Below, one piece after another: positions 9,584-17,548 of a stretch of DNA of 39,039 nucleotides. Each line of letters begins with the position of its first letter. The first letter of the stretch is position 1. Source of the DNA: Paracoccaceae bacterium. Its GTDB lineage: Bacteria; Pseudomonadota; Alphaproteobacteria; Rhodobacterales; Rhodobacteraceae. The position numbers and the translations under genes are program-made. The DNA lies in contig JAQWNW010000019.1 in the NCBI GenBank assembly GCA_029246285.1, forward strand, positions 1 through 39,039, read 5' to 3'. The notes beneath the pieces are model-generated. The model searched no databases and was not told where the DNA came from. It worked only from the letters and a program-made list of their open reading frames with translations.

Positions 9584-10339
9584 ATGGAACATATCAAAAA
9601 TAAAACATTAATCATCACTGGCGCATCTCAGGGCATTGGTGAAGCTACAGCCCGTCTTTTTGCAAAACTCGGTGCTAACGTGGCTTTAATTGCCCGATCA
9701 AAAGAAAAAATAGAAAAAATCTCTACTGATATTAACTCAAATGGTGGAAAATCTATAGCAATAAAATGTGATGTAAGCAAACCTGATGAAGTAGAAAATG
9801 CTATAAAGGTAACTTTAAAATCTTACAGGTCCATAAATATACTTATTGGAAATGCTGGAGTTATCGATCCTATCCAAAATATTGCTGACATGGACGTGTC
9901 TGATTTTGACAAAGTAATTGATGTCAACATTAAGGGAGTCTGGTACGGCATTAAAGCTGTTCTTCCGCATATGAAAAATGGTGGTACTATTATTACTATT
10001 GGATCTGGAGCAGCATCAAACGCATTAGAAGGCTGGTCACATTATTGCACCTCTAAAGCAGCGGTTCACCATTTGAACTCTTGCCTAGATCTTGAAATGC
10101 GCAAAGACTTAATTCGGGCTCTTGTCCTTTCACCAGGTACAGTTGCAACAGAAATGCAAAAAATTATTAAAAAAAGTGGAGTTAATCCTGTATCTGAAAT
10201 GAATTGGTCAGACCACATTTCACCAGATTGGGTTGCAAAATGCCTAGTGTGGATGTGTAGTAACCAAGCTGATGACTATTTAGGTAAAGTTGTGTCTTTA
10301 AGAGAAGAAAAAATCAGGCAAAAAATTGGCTTTTTATGA
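9584..10339 (+). CDS. Short-chain dehydrogenase/reductase (SDR)
   Basis: Classical NAD(P)-dependent SDR of 251 residues. The cofactor motif TGASQGIG lies near residues 12-19, followed by the structural NAG motif (IGNAGV), a catalytic serine in the GSGAAS segment and the active-site pair Tyr154 and Lys158 (YCTSK). The basic residue after the second strand (ARSKEK) hints at NADP preference, which is inference. It starts 37 bases after the amidinotransferase gene and overlaps the following crotonase-fold gene by four bases (ATGA), so the last two are certainly cotranslated. The substrate cannot be told; closest wording would be a clavaldehyde/YdfG-like SDR. Confidence 0.93.
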   Translation: MEHIKNKTLIITGASQGIGEATARLFAKLGANVALIARSKEKIEKISTDINSNGGKSIAIKCDVSKPDEVENAIKVTLKSYRSINILIGNAGVIDPIQNIADMDVSDFDKVIDVNIKGVWYGIKAVLPHMKNGGTIITIGSGAASNALEGWSHYCTSKAAVHHLNSCLDLEMRKDLIRALVLSPGTVATEMQKIIKKSGVNPVSEMNWSDHISPDWVAKCLVWMCSNQADDYLGKVVSLREEKIRQKIGFL

Positions 10340-11055
10340 TTGATTTAAATAGTACTTCTGTAAGATGGACAATCACGTTAAATCGTCCAGATAAGGCCAA
10401 CGCAATCAATATGGAAATGTTGATAACATTAAATGAAATACTAGATAGAGCCAAACAGCAACCAAAATTGAGGTCTTTGATTATTACGGGAAATGGGTCA
10501 GTTTTCTCTGCTGGAGCAGACCTTAATTCTGTTAAACTAAATAACGAATTAACAACAACGGTACTTTGGCAAACACTTTCTGATAAAATAGCAGAGCTTC
10601 CGTGTTTAACAATTGCGGCACTTAATGGGACTTTAGCAGGTGGCGCCTTTGGTATGGTTTTAGCCTGCGATATTCGATTAGCAACGACTGGAACAAACTT
10701 CTTTTACCCAGTTTTAAAAAATAACCTGCTACCACAACCAAATGACATCGAGCGATTAGTAAACCTCACTGGACTGTCAACGGCGAAACTAATTCTAATA
10801 GCAGGGCAAAAGCTGAACGCCAAAAAAGCACTAGATACAGGTCTAATAGATCTCATGTGCGAGCGCTCTGAGTTCACTGATAATATAAACAACTTAAGTT
10901 ATATTGCAGAAAACACAGACAGCATTTCTTTGTTGGCGATTAAACGCCTATTTCAGAACTTTACCAGCAATGAGTTGAAAACTGATGCTATTAACGCTGT
11001 TTTTAATAAAGATGCTGTAGCCATAAAAAAACTTAAGCAATTTTCAAGCTATTAA
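10336..11055 (+). CDS. Enoyl-CoA hydratase/isomerase-family protein lacking the catalytic glutamates
   Basis: Crotonase-fold protein of 239 residues. The CoA-binding and oxyanion-hole regions are recognisable (FSAGADLNSVK at 57-67, and the NGTLAGGAFGMVLACDIRLA region at 97-116). Aligned by eye to mitochondrial enoyl-CoA hydratase, the two catalytic glutamates are replaced by Gly106 and Val126, so ordinary hydratase chemistry is unlikely. The family is versatile (isomerases, hydrolases, decarboxylases), so another reaction or a non-catalytic role is possible. It is translationally coupled to the SDR upstream (ATGA) and ends one base before the convergent amidotransferase gene. Confidence 0.85.
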   Translation: MIDLNSTSVRWTITLNRPDKANAINMEMLITLNEILDRAKQQPKLRSLIITGNGSVFSAGADLNSVKLNNELTTTVLWQTLSDKIAELPCLTIAALNGTLAGGAFGMVLACDIRLATTGTNFFYPVLKNNLLPQPNDIERLVNLTGLSTAKLILIAGQKLNAKKALDTGLIDLMCERSEFTDNINNLSYIAENTDSISLLAIKRLFQNFTSNELKTDAINAVFNKDAVAIKKLKQFSSY

Positions 11056-11056
11056 C

Positions 11057-11776
11057 TTATGGCTTAGCGATAGTTTGCATCCAATTTATGTAAACCCGCT
11101 CTGCTAATGTTTCAAATTTAGCTTGAGTTTTATTTGCATCATTTTGTAATTTCTCTACACCATTTTTTCCCAGCGCATTTTCAAGTGCACTTAAATATTC
11201 AGGTATTTTAGCCCAATTTCTTACTGTGTCCTGCTCAACCTCTAAATGAAATTGAACAGTATGGGCTCTAGTGTGCCAACGCATGGATTGAACAGCGCAA
11301 GCATCCGTTGTTGCTAAAACTTGAGTTCCTTCAGGGATAGAAACAACCTCAGCCGAATGCCACTGAAGAGTGGGAAATATATCAGGCATACCATCTAAAA
11401 ACACCCCACTTTGCCCCTCGACTGTTTGGTAAACGTCTAAAATCCCTATTTCTGGGGTTTTTGATGGCACTACCTTTCCACCAAGAGCATCAGCAAGCAA
11501 CTGATGGCCTAGACAAACACCTAAATAAGGCAAACCTTTTTCTTCAACAGCTTTTTTTATAAAGTTTTTTTCATCACACAACCAAGGATACTTTTCTTCC
11601 TCCCAAACATCCATTGGACCACCCATAACCCATAGTGCATCATAGTTATCAATTAGTGGTAGTTTTTCACCTTCATCAAGCTCCACAGAGTCCCAAGTAT
11701 GACCATCCTCCAGTAGAAATTTTCTAAATATGCCCGGATGTTCTTCTCTAGCGTGCTGTAAAACTAAAATATGCAT
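11057..11776 (-). CDS. Class I glutamine amidotransferase (GMP synthase-like GATase1)
   Basis: Stand-alone GATase1 domain of 239 residues. The nucleophile elbow GVCLGHQL puts the catalytic cysteine at residue 88, and the FHLEVEQD segment supplies the His-Glu pair. MGGPMDVWEEEKYPWL is the typical oxyanion region of the GMP-synthase-like subgroup. No synthetase domain is fused or adjacent, so this is not GuaA. Such proteins may release ammonia from glutamine for a partner, or hydrolyse gamma-glutamyl compounds; the sequence does not decide. It ends tail to tail with the crotonase gene and is divergent from the TRAP operon, sharing a 223-bp spacer with it. Confidence 0.9.
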   Translation of the reverse strand: MHILVLQHAREEHPGIFRKFLLEDGHTWDSVELDEGEKLPLIDNYDALWVMGGPMDVWEEEKYPWLCDEKNFIKKAVEEKGLPYLGVCLGHQLLADALGGKVVPSKTPEIGILDVYQTVEGQSGVFLDGMPDIFPTLQWHSAEVVSIPEGTQVLATTDACAVQSMRWHTRAHTVQFHLEVEQDTVRNWAKIPEYLSALENALGKNGVEKLQNDANKTQAKFETLAERVYINWMQTIAKP

Positions 11777-11944
11777 CTTTAATTACCTGATTTCAAATAG
11801 CGACATTTAACTTTTATTAACTTAAAAGCCAAAAAAACAAAACCCAACCTTTTTCTTTACAGAACGCATTCTTGCAGTATGGTTTACGTATGGTCAACTA
11901 ACTATTTAGGATTCGAATTAGTTTTTGATCAACTTAAAAAATCT

Positions 11945-11963
11945 TGTCACAAAATTAGTGACA
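11945..11963. promoter_or_regulatory. Perfect inverted repeat, possible operator upstream of TRAP operon
   Basis: TGTCAC, seven bases, then GTGACA: a perfect 6-bp dyad centred about 46 bases before the dctP start codon, in the spacer between the divergent amidotransferase and dctP genes. Its size and symmetry fit the binding site of a dimeric repressor or activator (GntR, IclR or LacI type). No regulator gene is adjacent. A strong Shine-Dalgarno (GGGAGGA, 11984-11990) follows. I could not identify a convincing -35/-10 pair. Confidence 0.4.
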
Positions 11964-11999
11964 TCCAATGACTCAAATCCATAGGGAGGATATTAGGGA

Positions 12000-13085
12000 A
12001 TGGAACGACGTAAATTTTTAACAAGCGCTGCGCTTGTCGGAACTGGAGCGGCTCTCGCTTCACCGGCTATTGCACAAAGCGTAAAAACAATAACAATTGT
12101 ATCTACTTGGCCTCGAGACTTTCCAGGCCTAGGGACTTCTGCTCAACGTTTATGTCAAAGAATTGATGAAATATCTGGCGGTGCGCTAAAAACAGAATAC
12201 TTTGCGGCCGGTGAAAAGGTCGGGGCATTTGATAGTTTTGATGAGGTTGCTGCTGGAAATTCCGATGCATACATAGCTGCTGAATATTATTGGGGTGGAA
12301 AACATCCTGCATATAACTATTTCACATCTGTACCTTTTGGGATGACTACACCTGAATGGAATGCTTGGATTAAGTTTGGTGGCGGTCAAGAGCTGTGGGA
12401 CGAATTAGCGTCTGGGTTCAATTTGAAAGCTCTATCTTGCGGTGGCACAGGTGCTCAATGTGGAGGTTGGTTTAATAAAGAAATTAATTCTCCTGACGAT
12501 CTACAAGGTCTAAAAATGCGTATTCCTGGCTTAGGTGGAACAGTTATGTCTAAATTAGGTGTTTCAACTGTCTCTTTACCAGGTGGCCAAATTTATGAAA
12601 ATCTTGTTTCAGGTGCTGTAGATGCGACTGAGTGGGTTGGTCCTTATAATGATTATTTCATGAAATTTTATGAAGCTGCCAAATATTACTACACGGGTGG
12701 AATGCATGAACCTGGTGGTGGTCTTGGATTTGGTATGAATTTAGATTTCTGGAACAACTGTAATGATCATGAGAAAGCAGTGATTACAGCAGCATGTATG
12801 GAAGAAAATGCTGCTCAGCCTGAGGAAGCCATGGCAAATAATGGAACGTATCTTCAGAAATTAGTAGATGAACATGGAACGCAACTTCGTTCATATAATG
12901 ATGATGTTTGGGATGCGTTTGGCGAGGCATCAGCAGAAGTTTTTGAAGAGACCCGACAGCATTCTGAAATGGCCGCCCGAGTAAATGACTCTTACATGGG
13001 TGCATTAAGAGATATCGGTGGTTTCAGAGCGATTGCAGAAATAGAATTTTCGCAGCAACGTAACAGGGTTCTTGGCCTAACTTAA
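12000..13085 (+). CDS. dctP: TRAP transporter substrate-binding protein, TakP-like DctP
   Basis: Periplasmic solute receptor of a tripartite ATP-independent transporter, 361 residues. The N-terminus is a Tat-type signal (RRKFLT at residues 3-8, hydrophobic stretch, SPAIA then Gln26), so cleavage after Ala25 is expected. The mature part resembles TakP, the 2-oxo-acid receptor of Rhodobacter: EYYWGGKHPA, GGWFNKEINSPDDLQGLKMR, and DATEWVGPYNDYFMKFY. Arg174 in KMR is the family's carboxylate-binding arginine. Ligands in this subgroup are 2-oxo acids or other organic anions; which one is used here is not known. It is the first gene of the dctP-dctQ-dctM operon and is separated from dctQ by a hairpin. 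Confidence 0.93.
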   Translation: MERRKFLTSAALVGTGAALASPAIAQSVKTITIVSTWPRDFPGLGTSAQRLCQRIDEISGGALKTEYFAAGEKVGAFDSFDEVAAGNSDAYIAAEYYWGGKHPAYNYFTSVPFGMTTPEWNAWIKFGGGQELWDELASGFNLKALSCGGTGAQCGGWFNKEINSPDDLQGLKMRIPGLGGTVMSKLGVSTVSLPGGQIYENLVSGAVDATEWVGPYNDYFMKFYEAAKYYYTGGMHEPGGGLGFGMNLDFWNNCNDHEKAVITAACMEENAAQPEEAMANNGTYLQKLVDEHGTQLRSYNDDVWDAFGEASAEVFEETRQHSEMAARVNDSYMGALRDIGGFRAIAEIEFSQQRNRVLGLT

Positions 13086-13100
13086 TACTTAAAAATATTT

Positions 13101-13130
13101 ATAGGGGCTGCTTCTAAAGCTAGCCCCTAT
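13101..13130 (+). terminator. Intercistronic hairpin after dctP
   Basis: ATAGGGGCT (13101-13109) pairs perfectly with AGCCCCTAT (13122-13130), and the loop can extend the stem by GCTT/AAGC with one bulged base. There is no run of U after it, so it is not a standard intrinsic terminator. Because it stands between dctP and the permease genes, it probably stabilises the dctP message or attenuates readthrough, allowing more receptor than permease to be made. The hairpin is seen; its role is inferred. Confidence 0.75.
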
Positions 13131-13181
13131 TATTACCTTGTGTTAATATAATTTTGATTACAAACAGGCTGTATATATTAA

Positions 13182-14174
13182 ATGAACTCAACAACAACCA
13201 TCGAGCCTAACATTGCTACTCGACCCGCTATATTAATTAGATCAATTGGTTGGTGCAGCTTAAGTTTTTTACTAGCTTTTATGATTAATAATATTTTATC
13301 AATTGGTTATGGTTATCCTGGTGCAATTGAGTTTTTTAAAAATCCTAGCCTAAAAAATATATCACAGCCTTCTGTCTACATTTTATTATTTTTTATTGCA
13401 ATTTTATGGACTTTTAAGACTTCAAACACTTCACTGCGTAGTGATGCAAATCGAATAACTAATTTTAATGCTTTTATAATAAGAGGGTGTTTTTTTTCTG
13501 TTTTACTTGTTGGTATAACTGATGCCTCGATCGCTTGGCTTAGAGTAGAAGGGCTATTGCCAGCACTATTCAACGAAAGCACTGCATCCGCATTATTACG
13601 TTCTGGGTTTATTGGACCAAATATTCATCTGCCACTAATAATAGTGGGTTTTTTAATAGCCGTTTTTTCCCGCACTCTAGGGTTTTTATGGTTAGCATTG
13701 ATGATTGTTGCCGCGGAACTCTTAATTGTTATTTCTAGATTCGTCTTCTCTTACGAACAAACATTAATGGGGGACTTGGTAAGATACTGGTATGCAGCAC
13801 TTTTCCTTTTCGCTTCTGCCTATACTTTATTTGACGAGGGTCATGTCAGAGTGGATGTATTATACTCAACATTTAAGGAAAAAACAAAAGGCAAAGTTAA
13901 TGCTTATGGGGCCATACTATTAGGTATGATCACATCTATAACCATCTTCGTTATTTGTCTGTGGTCAAAACAAGCAATTGTAAATTCCCCAGTCATGAAT
14001 TTTGAAGTATCTCAAAATGGAACTGCAGGTATGTATATCAAATATCAAATGGCAGCTTTCTTGTTGATTTTTGCTGCAACAATGCAAATCCAATTTGTAA
14101 GTTATCTGTTTGAAGCGGTAGCCGATCTTAGAAACGAACCCGATAAGCGAAAAATAAAACCTATTTCTCATTAA
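13182..14174 (+). CDS. dctQ: TRAP transporter small permease with extra N-terminal membrane module
   Basis: Inner-membrane small permease (DctQ). At 330 residues it is clearly longer than the usual 160-220. The DctQ core is the C-terminal half, beginning near residue 163 (LGFLWLALMIVAAELLIVISRF), with the characteristic DEGHVRVDVLYS loop and two further membrane helices. The N-terminal half adds about four hydrophobic segments (near residues 22-45, 64-80, 101-118 and 145-165). This extended form goes with TakP-type receptors in some marine bacteria, from general knowledge. The start is ATG 13182; no strong Shine-Dalgarno is visible. It is followed 9 bases later by dctM. Confidence 0.87.
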   Translation: MNSTTTIEPNIATRPAILIRSIGWCSLSFLLAFMINNILSIGYGYPGAIEFFKNPSLKNISQPSVYILLFFIAILWTFKTSNTSLRSDANRITNFNAFIIRGCFFSVLLVGITDASIAWLRVEGLLPALFNESTASALLRSGFIGPNIHLPLIIVGFLIAVFSRTLGFLWLALMIVAAELLIVISRFVFSYEQTLMGDLVRYWYAALFLFASAYTLFDEGHVRVDVLYSTFKEKTKGKVNAYGAILLGMITSITIFVICLWSKQAIVNSPVMNFEVSQNGTAGMYIKYQMAAFLLIFAATMQIQFVSYLFEAVADLRNEPDKRKIKPISH

Positions 14175-14183
14175 GGAACACTA

Positions 14184-16850
14184 ATGGAACTTTTTTTTCT
14201 CGCTATTCTCGTTATAACAATGGCAACAGCTTTGGGTTCTGGGTTTCCTGTTGCTTTTGCCTTACCAGGTTCGGCGATAATCACGATTATTCTCGCTGGT
14301 ATTAGCGGTTTCATATTTAGTGGTGATCCTTCTGCCTTCTTTCATCAAGGAGGTCCGTTTCAATGGATATCTTCAGGTGTAACTAATCTGCGTGGTGTTT
14401 ACTGGGAAGTTGAAAGAGACACTCTCATTGCTATTCCATTATTCATTTTTATGGGAATAATGCTACAAAAATCCAAAATAGCTGAAGATCTTCTAGTAAC
14501 TATGGCTAATTTATTTGGCCCTGTTCCTGGTGGCCTAGGTATTTCAGTGGTTTTTGTTGGTGCTCTACTAGCTGCAACAACAGGTATAGTAGGTGCAACG
14601 GTAGTTGCAATGGGTCTAATTTCTTTACCAGCTATGCTAAGAAACAATTACTCTCAGTCTCTTGCAACTGGGACGATAGCCGCCTCAGGGACACTGGGCC
14701 AAATAATTCCTCCTTCCATAGTTTTAATAATATTAGCAGATCAACTTGGCTCCGCTGCAGATCAAGCGGGGTCTGCAAGAAAATCATTATTTAAAGAGGC
14801 CACTGGTGAAATCTCAATGCCCAGCATGTTTGATGTTGGCTCCACAAGTGCGGGAGAAATGTTCTTAGGAGCGTTGGTCCCCGGTCTTATCCTTGTTGGT
14901 TTATATATGGTTTTTATTCTTATTTATGCTCTAATTAGACCAAAAGTAGCCCCAGCTGTGCGATATGAGGGAAATTTAGATATAAAATTTTGGGTAAACG
15001 TTCTACTTACTTTGGTGCCGCCCCTTGGCTTAATTTTCTTGGTTTTGGGATCAATCATAACTGGCATTGCAACTGTTAATCAGGCTGGTGCAATTGGCGC
15101 TGGCGGTGCCTTAATTATGGCTGGATATAGACTAACTGAAGGATCAAAAGGCAGATATTATCCGGCTCTACTTGCTATAATATCTTTGTTGATAATATCA
15201 TATTGTTTGTCAAATTTTAACATGAATGTAAAAGCTGTAATCGCCACTGGCGCTAATAAGACTGGGATTTGGATAGGACTTTTTGGCTCCATTTTACTTA
15301 TACTTTCGTTAATTTGGAGTGGTGTAAGAGTGCTAAATTTAAACAATACAATGCACGAAGTTATGCTTGAGACAGCCAAAACAACCTCACTCGTATTTAT
15401 CATTCTATTAGGAGCAGCTGTATTAACAGCTGCATTTCGTGCTTTTGGTGGTGAAGAATTAGTTCGTAATTTTCTTAATTCAATGCCAGGTGGGTTTTGG
15501 GCAAAATTTGTAATTGTTATGGCCGTGATATTCATTCTAGGGTTTTTCCTAGATTTTATAGAAATAGCGGTCGTCGTTGTTCCCATCGTAGCACCAATTT
15601 TATTAGCAGATCCTGCAGCAAACATAACAGCAGTTTGGCTTGGCGTTATGATTGGATTAAACATCCAAACATCCTTTCTAACCCCTCCCTTTGGATTTGC
15701 TCTATTTTACTTACGAGGTGTTGCGCCAATTGCTGTGAAAACTGTGTCCATTTATAAAGGTGTAATCGCTTTCATCTGCTTGCAGCTCTTAGCTTTGGCA
15801 ATAGTTGGTTATTATCCTCAAATGGTGAATTATCTTCCAAATAGAATGAGCTTTCTTTCTGACGCATCACCGCCTCCAAGAAATCCAAAATTACAAATTT
15901 GTTTAGAAGAGTTTGTTACAAAAGAAATAAATCAAAATGAGCAACAAATACTCAAAACAATAGATGTTGCAAAAGAAATAGAACTTAACTTCCTACCAAA
16001 AAAGATTAAGAATGATTTAGAAATCGCCTTCAAGTCTGCAGAATTAGCGATTAGCTCATTAGATAACATTAAAACCACATCTCAAAATGTTATAGAAAAA
16101 TCTAATCAATATAGGCCACAGCTAACCTATGTACGACGCCTCGAAAGTGAAATTAGATGGTATAAAAAAGAAATCAAAGAGCTCAAAAATTCTTTAAATT
16201 ATTTAAAATCTGCTGCGGACAAAAATAAGCGGGTCCAAGTAGAAAATAAAATTACTTCTACTCTAAACATCGTCGCCAATATAAAATCCAAGATACCAGA
16301 AAATTGGGAAGCTACTTACAAGGCCTTCAACAAATTAACCAAATCAGAAACTAATGCCAGACGTAAATATAGAAAGGCAGCTGATCAATCTTTTTCACCT
16401 GTATCTGAATTTATATTAATATTAGATGCAAATAATTCATATTTTAATGCCAAAGATGAGTTAAGCACTCTTAAAGACAAGATTTTAACAGCTGAACTTT
16501 CTTCAAAAGATGCAGAGCTTTTTACTAAAAACTTAAAAACTAAATTTTCAAAAATTGCTGGGGCTACTAAAATTGCGTCTTCTTTAAGAAAAATTCAAAA
16601 GAATTTAAAACCTGGTAAGGTTAATGTCGAGAAAGCATTAATTGCTTATGAAAAAACATACACTTTATATGAAGAACAAGCTATCTGGAGAGCAGAAGCA
16701 GAAAATAAAATAAAAATAAAATTACAAACATACCTAACTGGGATTTCTGAAACTTTAGGTGCCCGACAAGCAGAAAAATTATCTCGTTCCCAAGCATTAT
16801 ATTTGGCCAAATGTAATTCTGGACACAGAGATCTTTCTCTAAACTTTTAG
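14184..16850 (+). CDS. dctM: TRAP transporter large permease with long helical C-terminal extension
   Basis: DctM large permease, the ion-coupled channel subunit. The membrane part spans about residues 1-560 and shows the usual signatures: IPLFIFMGIMLQKS, GPVPGGLGISVV, GATTG-like TGIVGATVVAMGLI, ASGTLGQIIPPSIVLIILAD, and near the end GLNIQTSFLTPPFGFALFYLRG. Typical DctM proteins are about 430 residues, or longer in the mannitol/chloroaromatic subgroup. Here a further ~320 residues follow a proline-rich linker (near 562-567). This tail is lysine- and glutamate-rich, predicted helical or coiled coil (for example RRLESEIRWYKKEIKELKNSL), and without membrane segments, so it should lie on one face of the membrane. 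No domain is recognised in it. SD AAGGAAC precedes ATG 14184. Confidence 0.9.
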   Translation: MELFFLAILVITMATALGSGFPVAFALPGSAIITIILAGISGFIFSGDPSAFFHQGGPFQWISSGVTNLRGVYWEVERDTLIAIPLFIFMGIMLQKSKIAEDLLVTMANLFGPVPGGLGISVVFVGALLAATTGIVGATVVAMGLISLPAMLRNNYSQSLATGTIAASGTLGQIIPPSIVLIILADQLGSAADQAGSARKSLFKEATGEISMPSMFDVGSTSAGEMFLGALVPGLILVGLYMVFILIYALIRPKVAPAVRYEGNLDIKFWVNVLLTLVPPLGLIFLVLGSIITGIATVNQAGAIGAGGALIMAGYRLTEGSKGRYYPALLAIISLLIISYCLSNFNMNVKAVIATGANKTGIWIGLFGSILLILSLIWSGVRVLNLNNTMHEVMLETAKTTSLVFIILLGAAVLTAAFRAFGGEELVRNFLNSMPGGFWAKFVIVMAVIFILGFFLDFIEIAVVVVPIVAPILLADPAANITAVWLGVMIGLNIQTSFLTPPFGFALFYLRGVAPIAVKTVSIYKGVIAFICLQLLALAIVGYYPQMVNYLPNRMSFLSDASPPPRNPKLQICLEEFVTKEINQNEQQILKTIDVAKEIELNFLPKKIKNDLEIAFKSAELAISSLDNIKTTSQNVIEKSNQYRPQLTYVRRLESEIRWYKKEIKELKNSLNYLKSAADKNKRVQVENKITSTLNIVANIKSKIPENWEATYKAFNKLTKSETNARRKYRKAADQSFSPVSEFILILDANNSYFNAKDELSTLKDKILTAELSSKDAELFTKNLKTKFSKIAGATKIASSLRKIQKNLKPGKVNVEKALIAYEKTYTLYEEQAIWRAEAENKIKIKLQTYLTGISETLGARQAEKLSRSQALYLAKCNSGHRDLSLNF

Positions 16851-16931
16851 AATTTTAAAATGAATCTTATTTAAGTACTATAATTATTTTAATATGGTAT
16901 ATGAATATTAATGAAACTAAAAGGTTAGGTT

Positions 16932-17543
16932 ATGGCTACTAATTTATATAAACGCGACTTACCAAGTGATCTTGATTTAGGATCAATAGTAGCAATTGAT
17001 ACTGAAACGATGGGTTTAAACCCAAATCGTGACAGGCTTTGTGTCGTTCAGTTATCTTCTGGAGATGGCCACTCGCACATAATTCAAATTGAAAAAGATC
17101 AACAGATGGCGCCAAATTTATGTAAGTTGCTAGAAAATCCATCTGTACTTAAATTATTTCATTTCGGCCGTTTTGACATAGCTGTTCTCTTAAAAAAATT
17201 TAATGTTTTGACACGACCTGTTTATTGTACAAAAATTGCTTCTAAATTAGTACGAACCTATACAGATAAACATGGCTTGAAAAACCTAATAAACGAACTT
17301 CTTGAATTAGATATCTCTAAACAACAACAAAGCAGCTATTGGGGTGCTAGAGAACTAACTAATGATCAAATTAATTATGCTGCGTCTGATGTTTTGCATC
17401 TTCACAAAATTAAAACAATACTCGATGTCCGGTTAAAAACGGAGGGGCGTATTGAAATAGCAGATAAATGTTTTAACTTCCTTCCCAGCAGAGCTCAATT
17501 AGATATACTTGGCTGGCCAGACATAGATATTTTTGCTCATTAA
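16932..17543 (+). CDS. rnd: Short ribonuclease D-like 3'-5' exonuclease
   Basis: DEDDy-type exonuclease of 203 residues. Exo I is AIDTETMGL, Exo II contains HFGRFDIAVL, and Exo III is YAASDVLHLHKI with the DEDDy tyrosine. It stops after the exonuclease domain and lacks the HRDC domains of E. coli RNase D (about 375 residues); this short form is usual in Alphaproteobacteria. It would trim the 3' ends of stable RNA. It lies 6 bases before kdsD, an arrangement seen in other alphaproteobacterial lpt loci, and probably begins this operon. AAGG is placed ahead of ATG 16932. Confidence 0.92.
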   Translation: MATNLYKRDLPSDLDLGSIVAIDTETMGLNPNRDRLCVVQLSSGDGHSHIIQIEKDQQMAPNLCKLLENPSVLKLFHFGRFDIAVLLKKFNVLTRPVYCTKIASKLVRTYTDKHGLKNLINELLELDISKQQQSSYWGARELTNDQINYAASDVLHLHKIKTILDVRLKTEGRIEIADKCFNFLPSRAQLDILGWPDIDIFAH

Positions 17544-17548
17544 AAACC

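Noticed and set aside
11890-11925. tRNA-like TTCGA segment in the dctP upstream spacer
   Set aside because: No acceptor, D or anticodon stems can be drawn around it.
15158-15664. 168-residue antisense frame inside dctM
   Set aside because: Mirror of the membrane region of dctM with no recognisable motif or start signal.
15840-15900. Frameshift or gene fusion at the DctM membrane/tail junction
   Set aside because: The frame runs through without a stop, codon use does not change visibly, and no start with a ribosome site is seen at the junction; a genuine long protein is the simpler reading.
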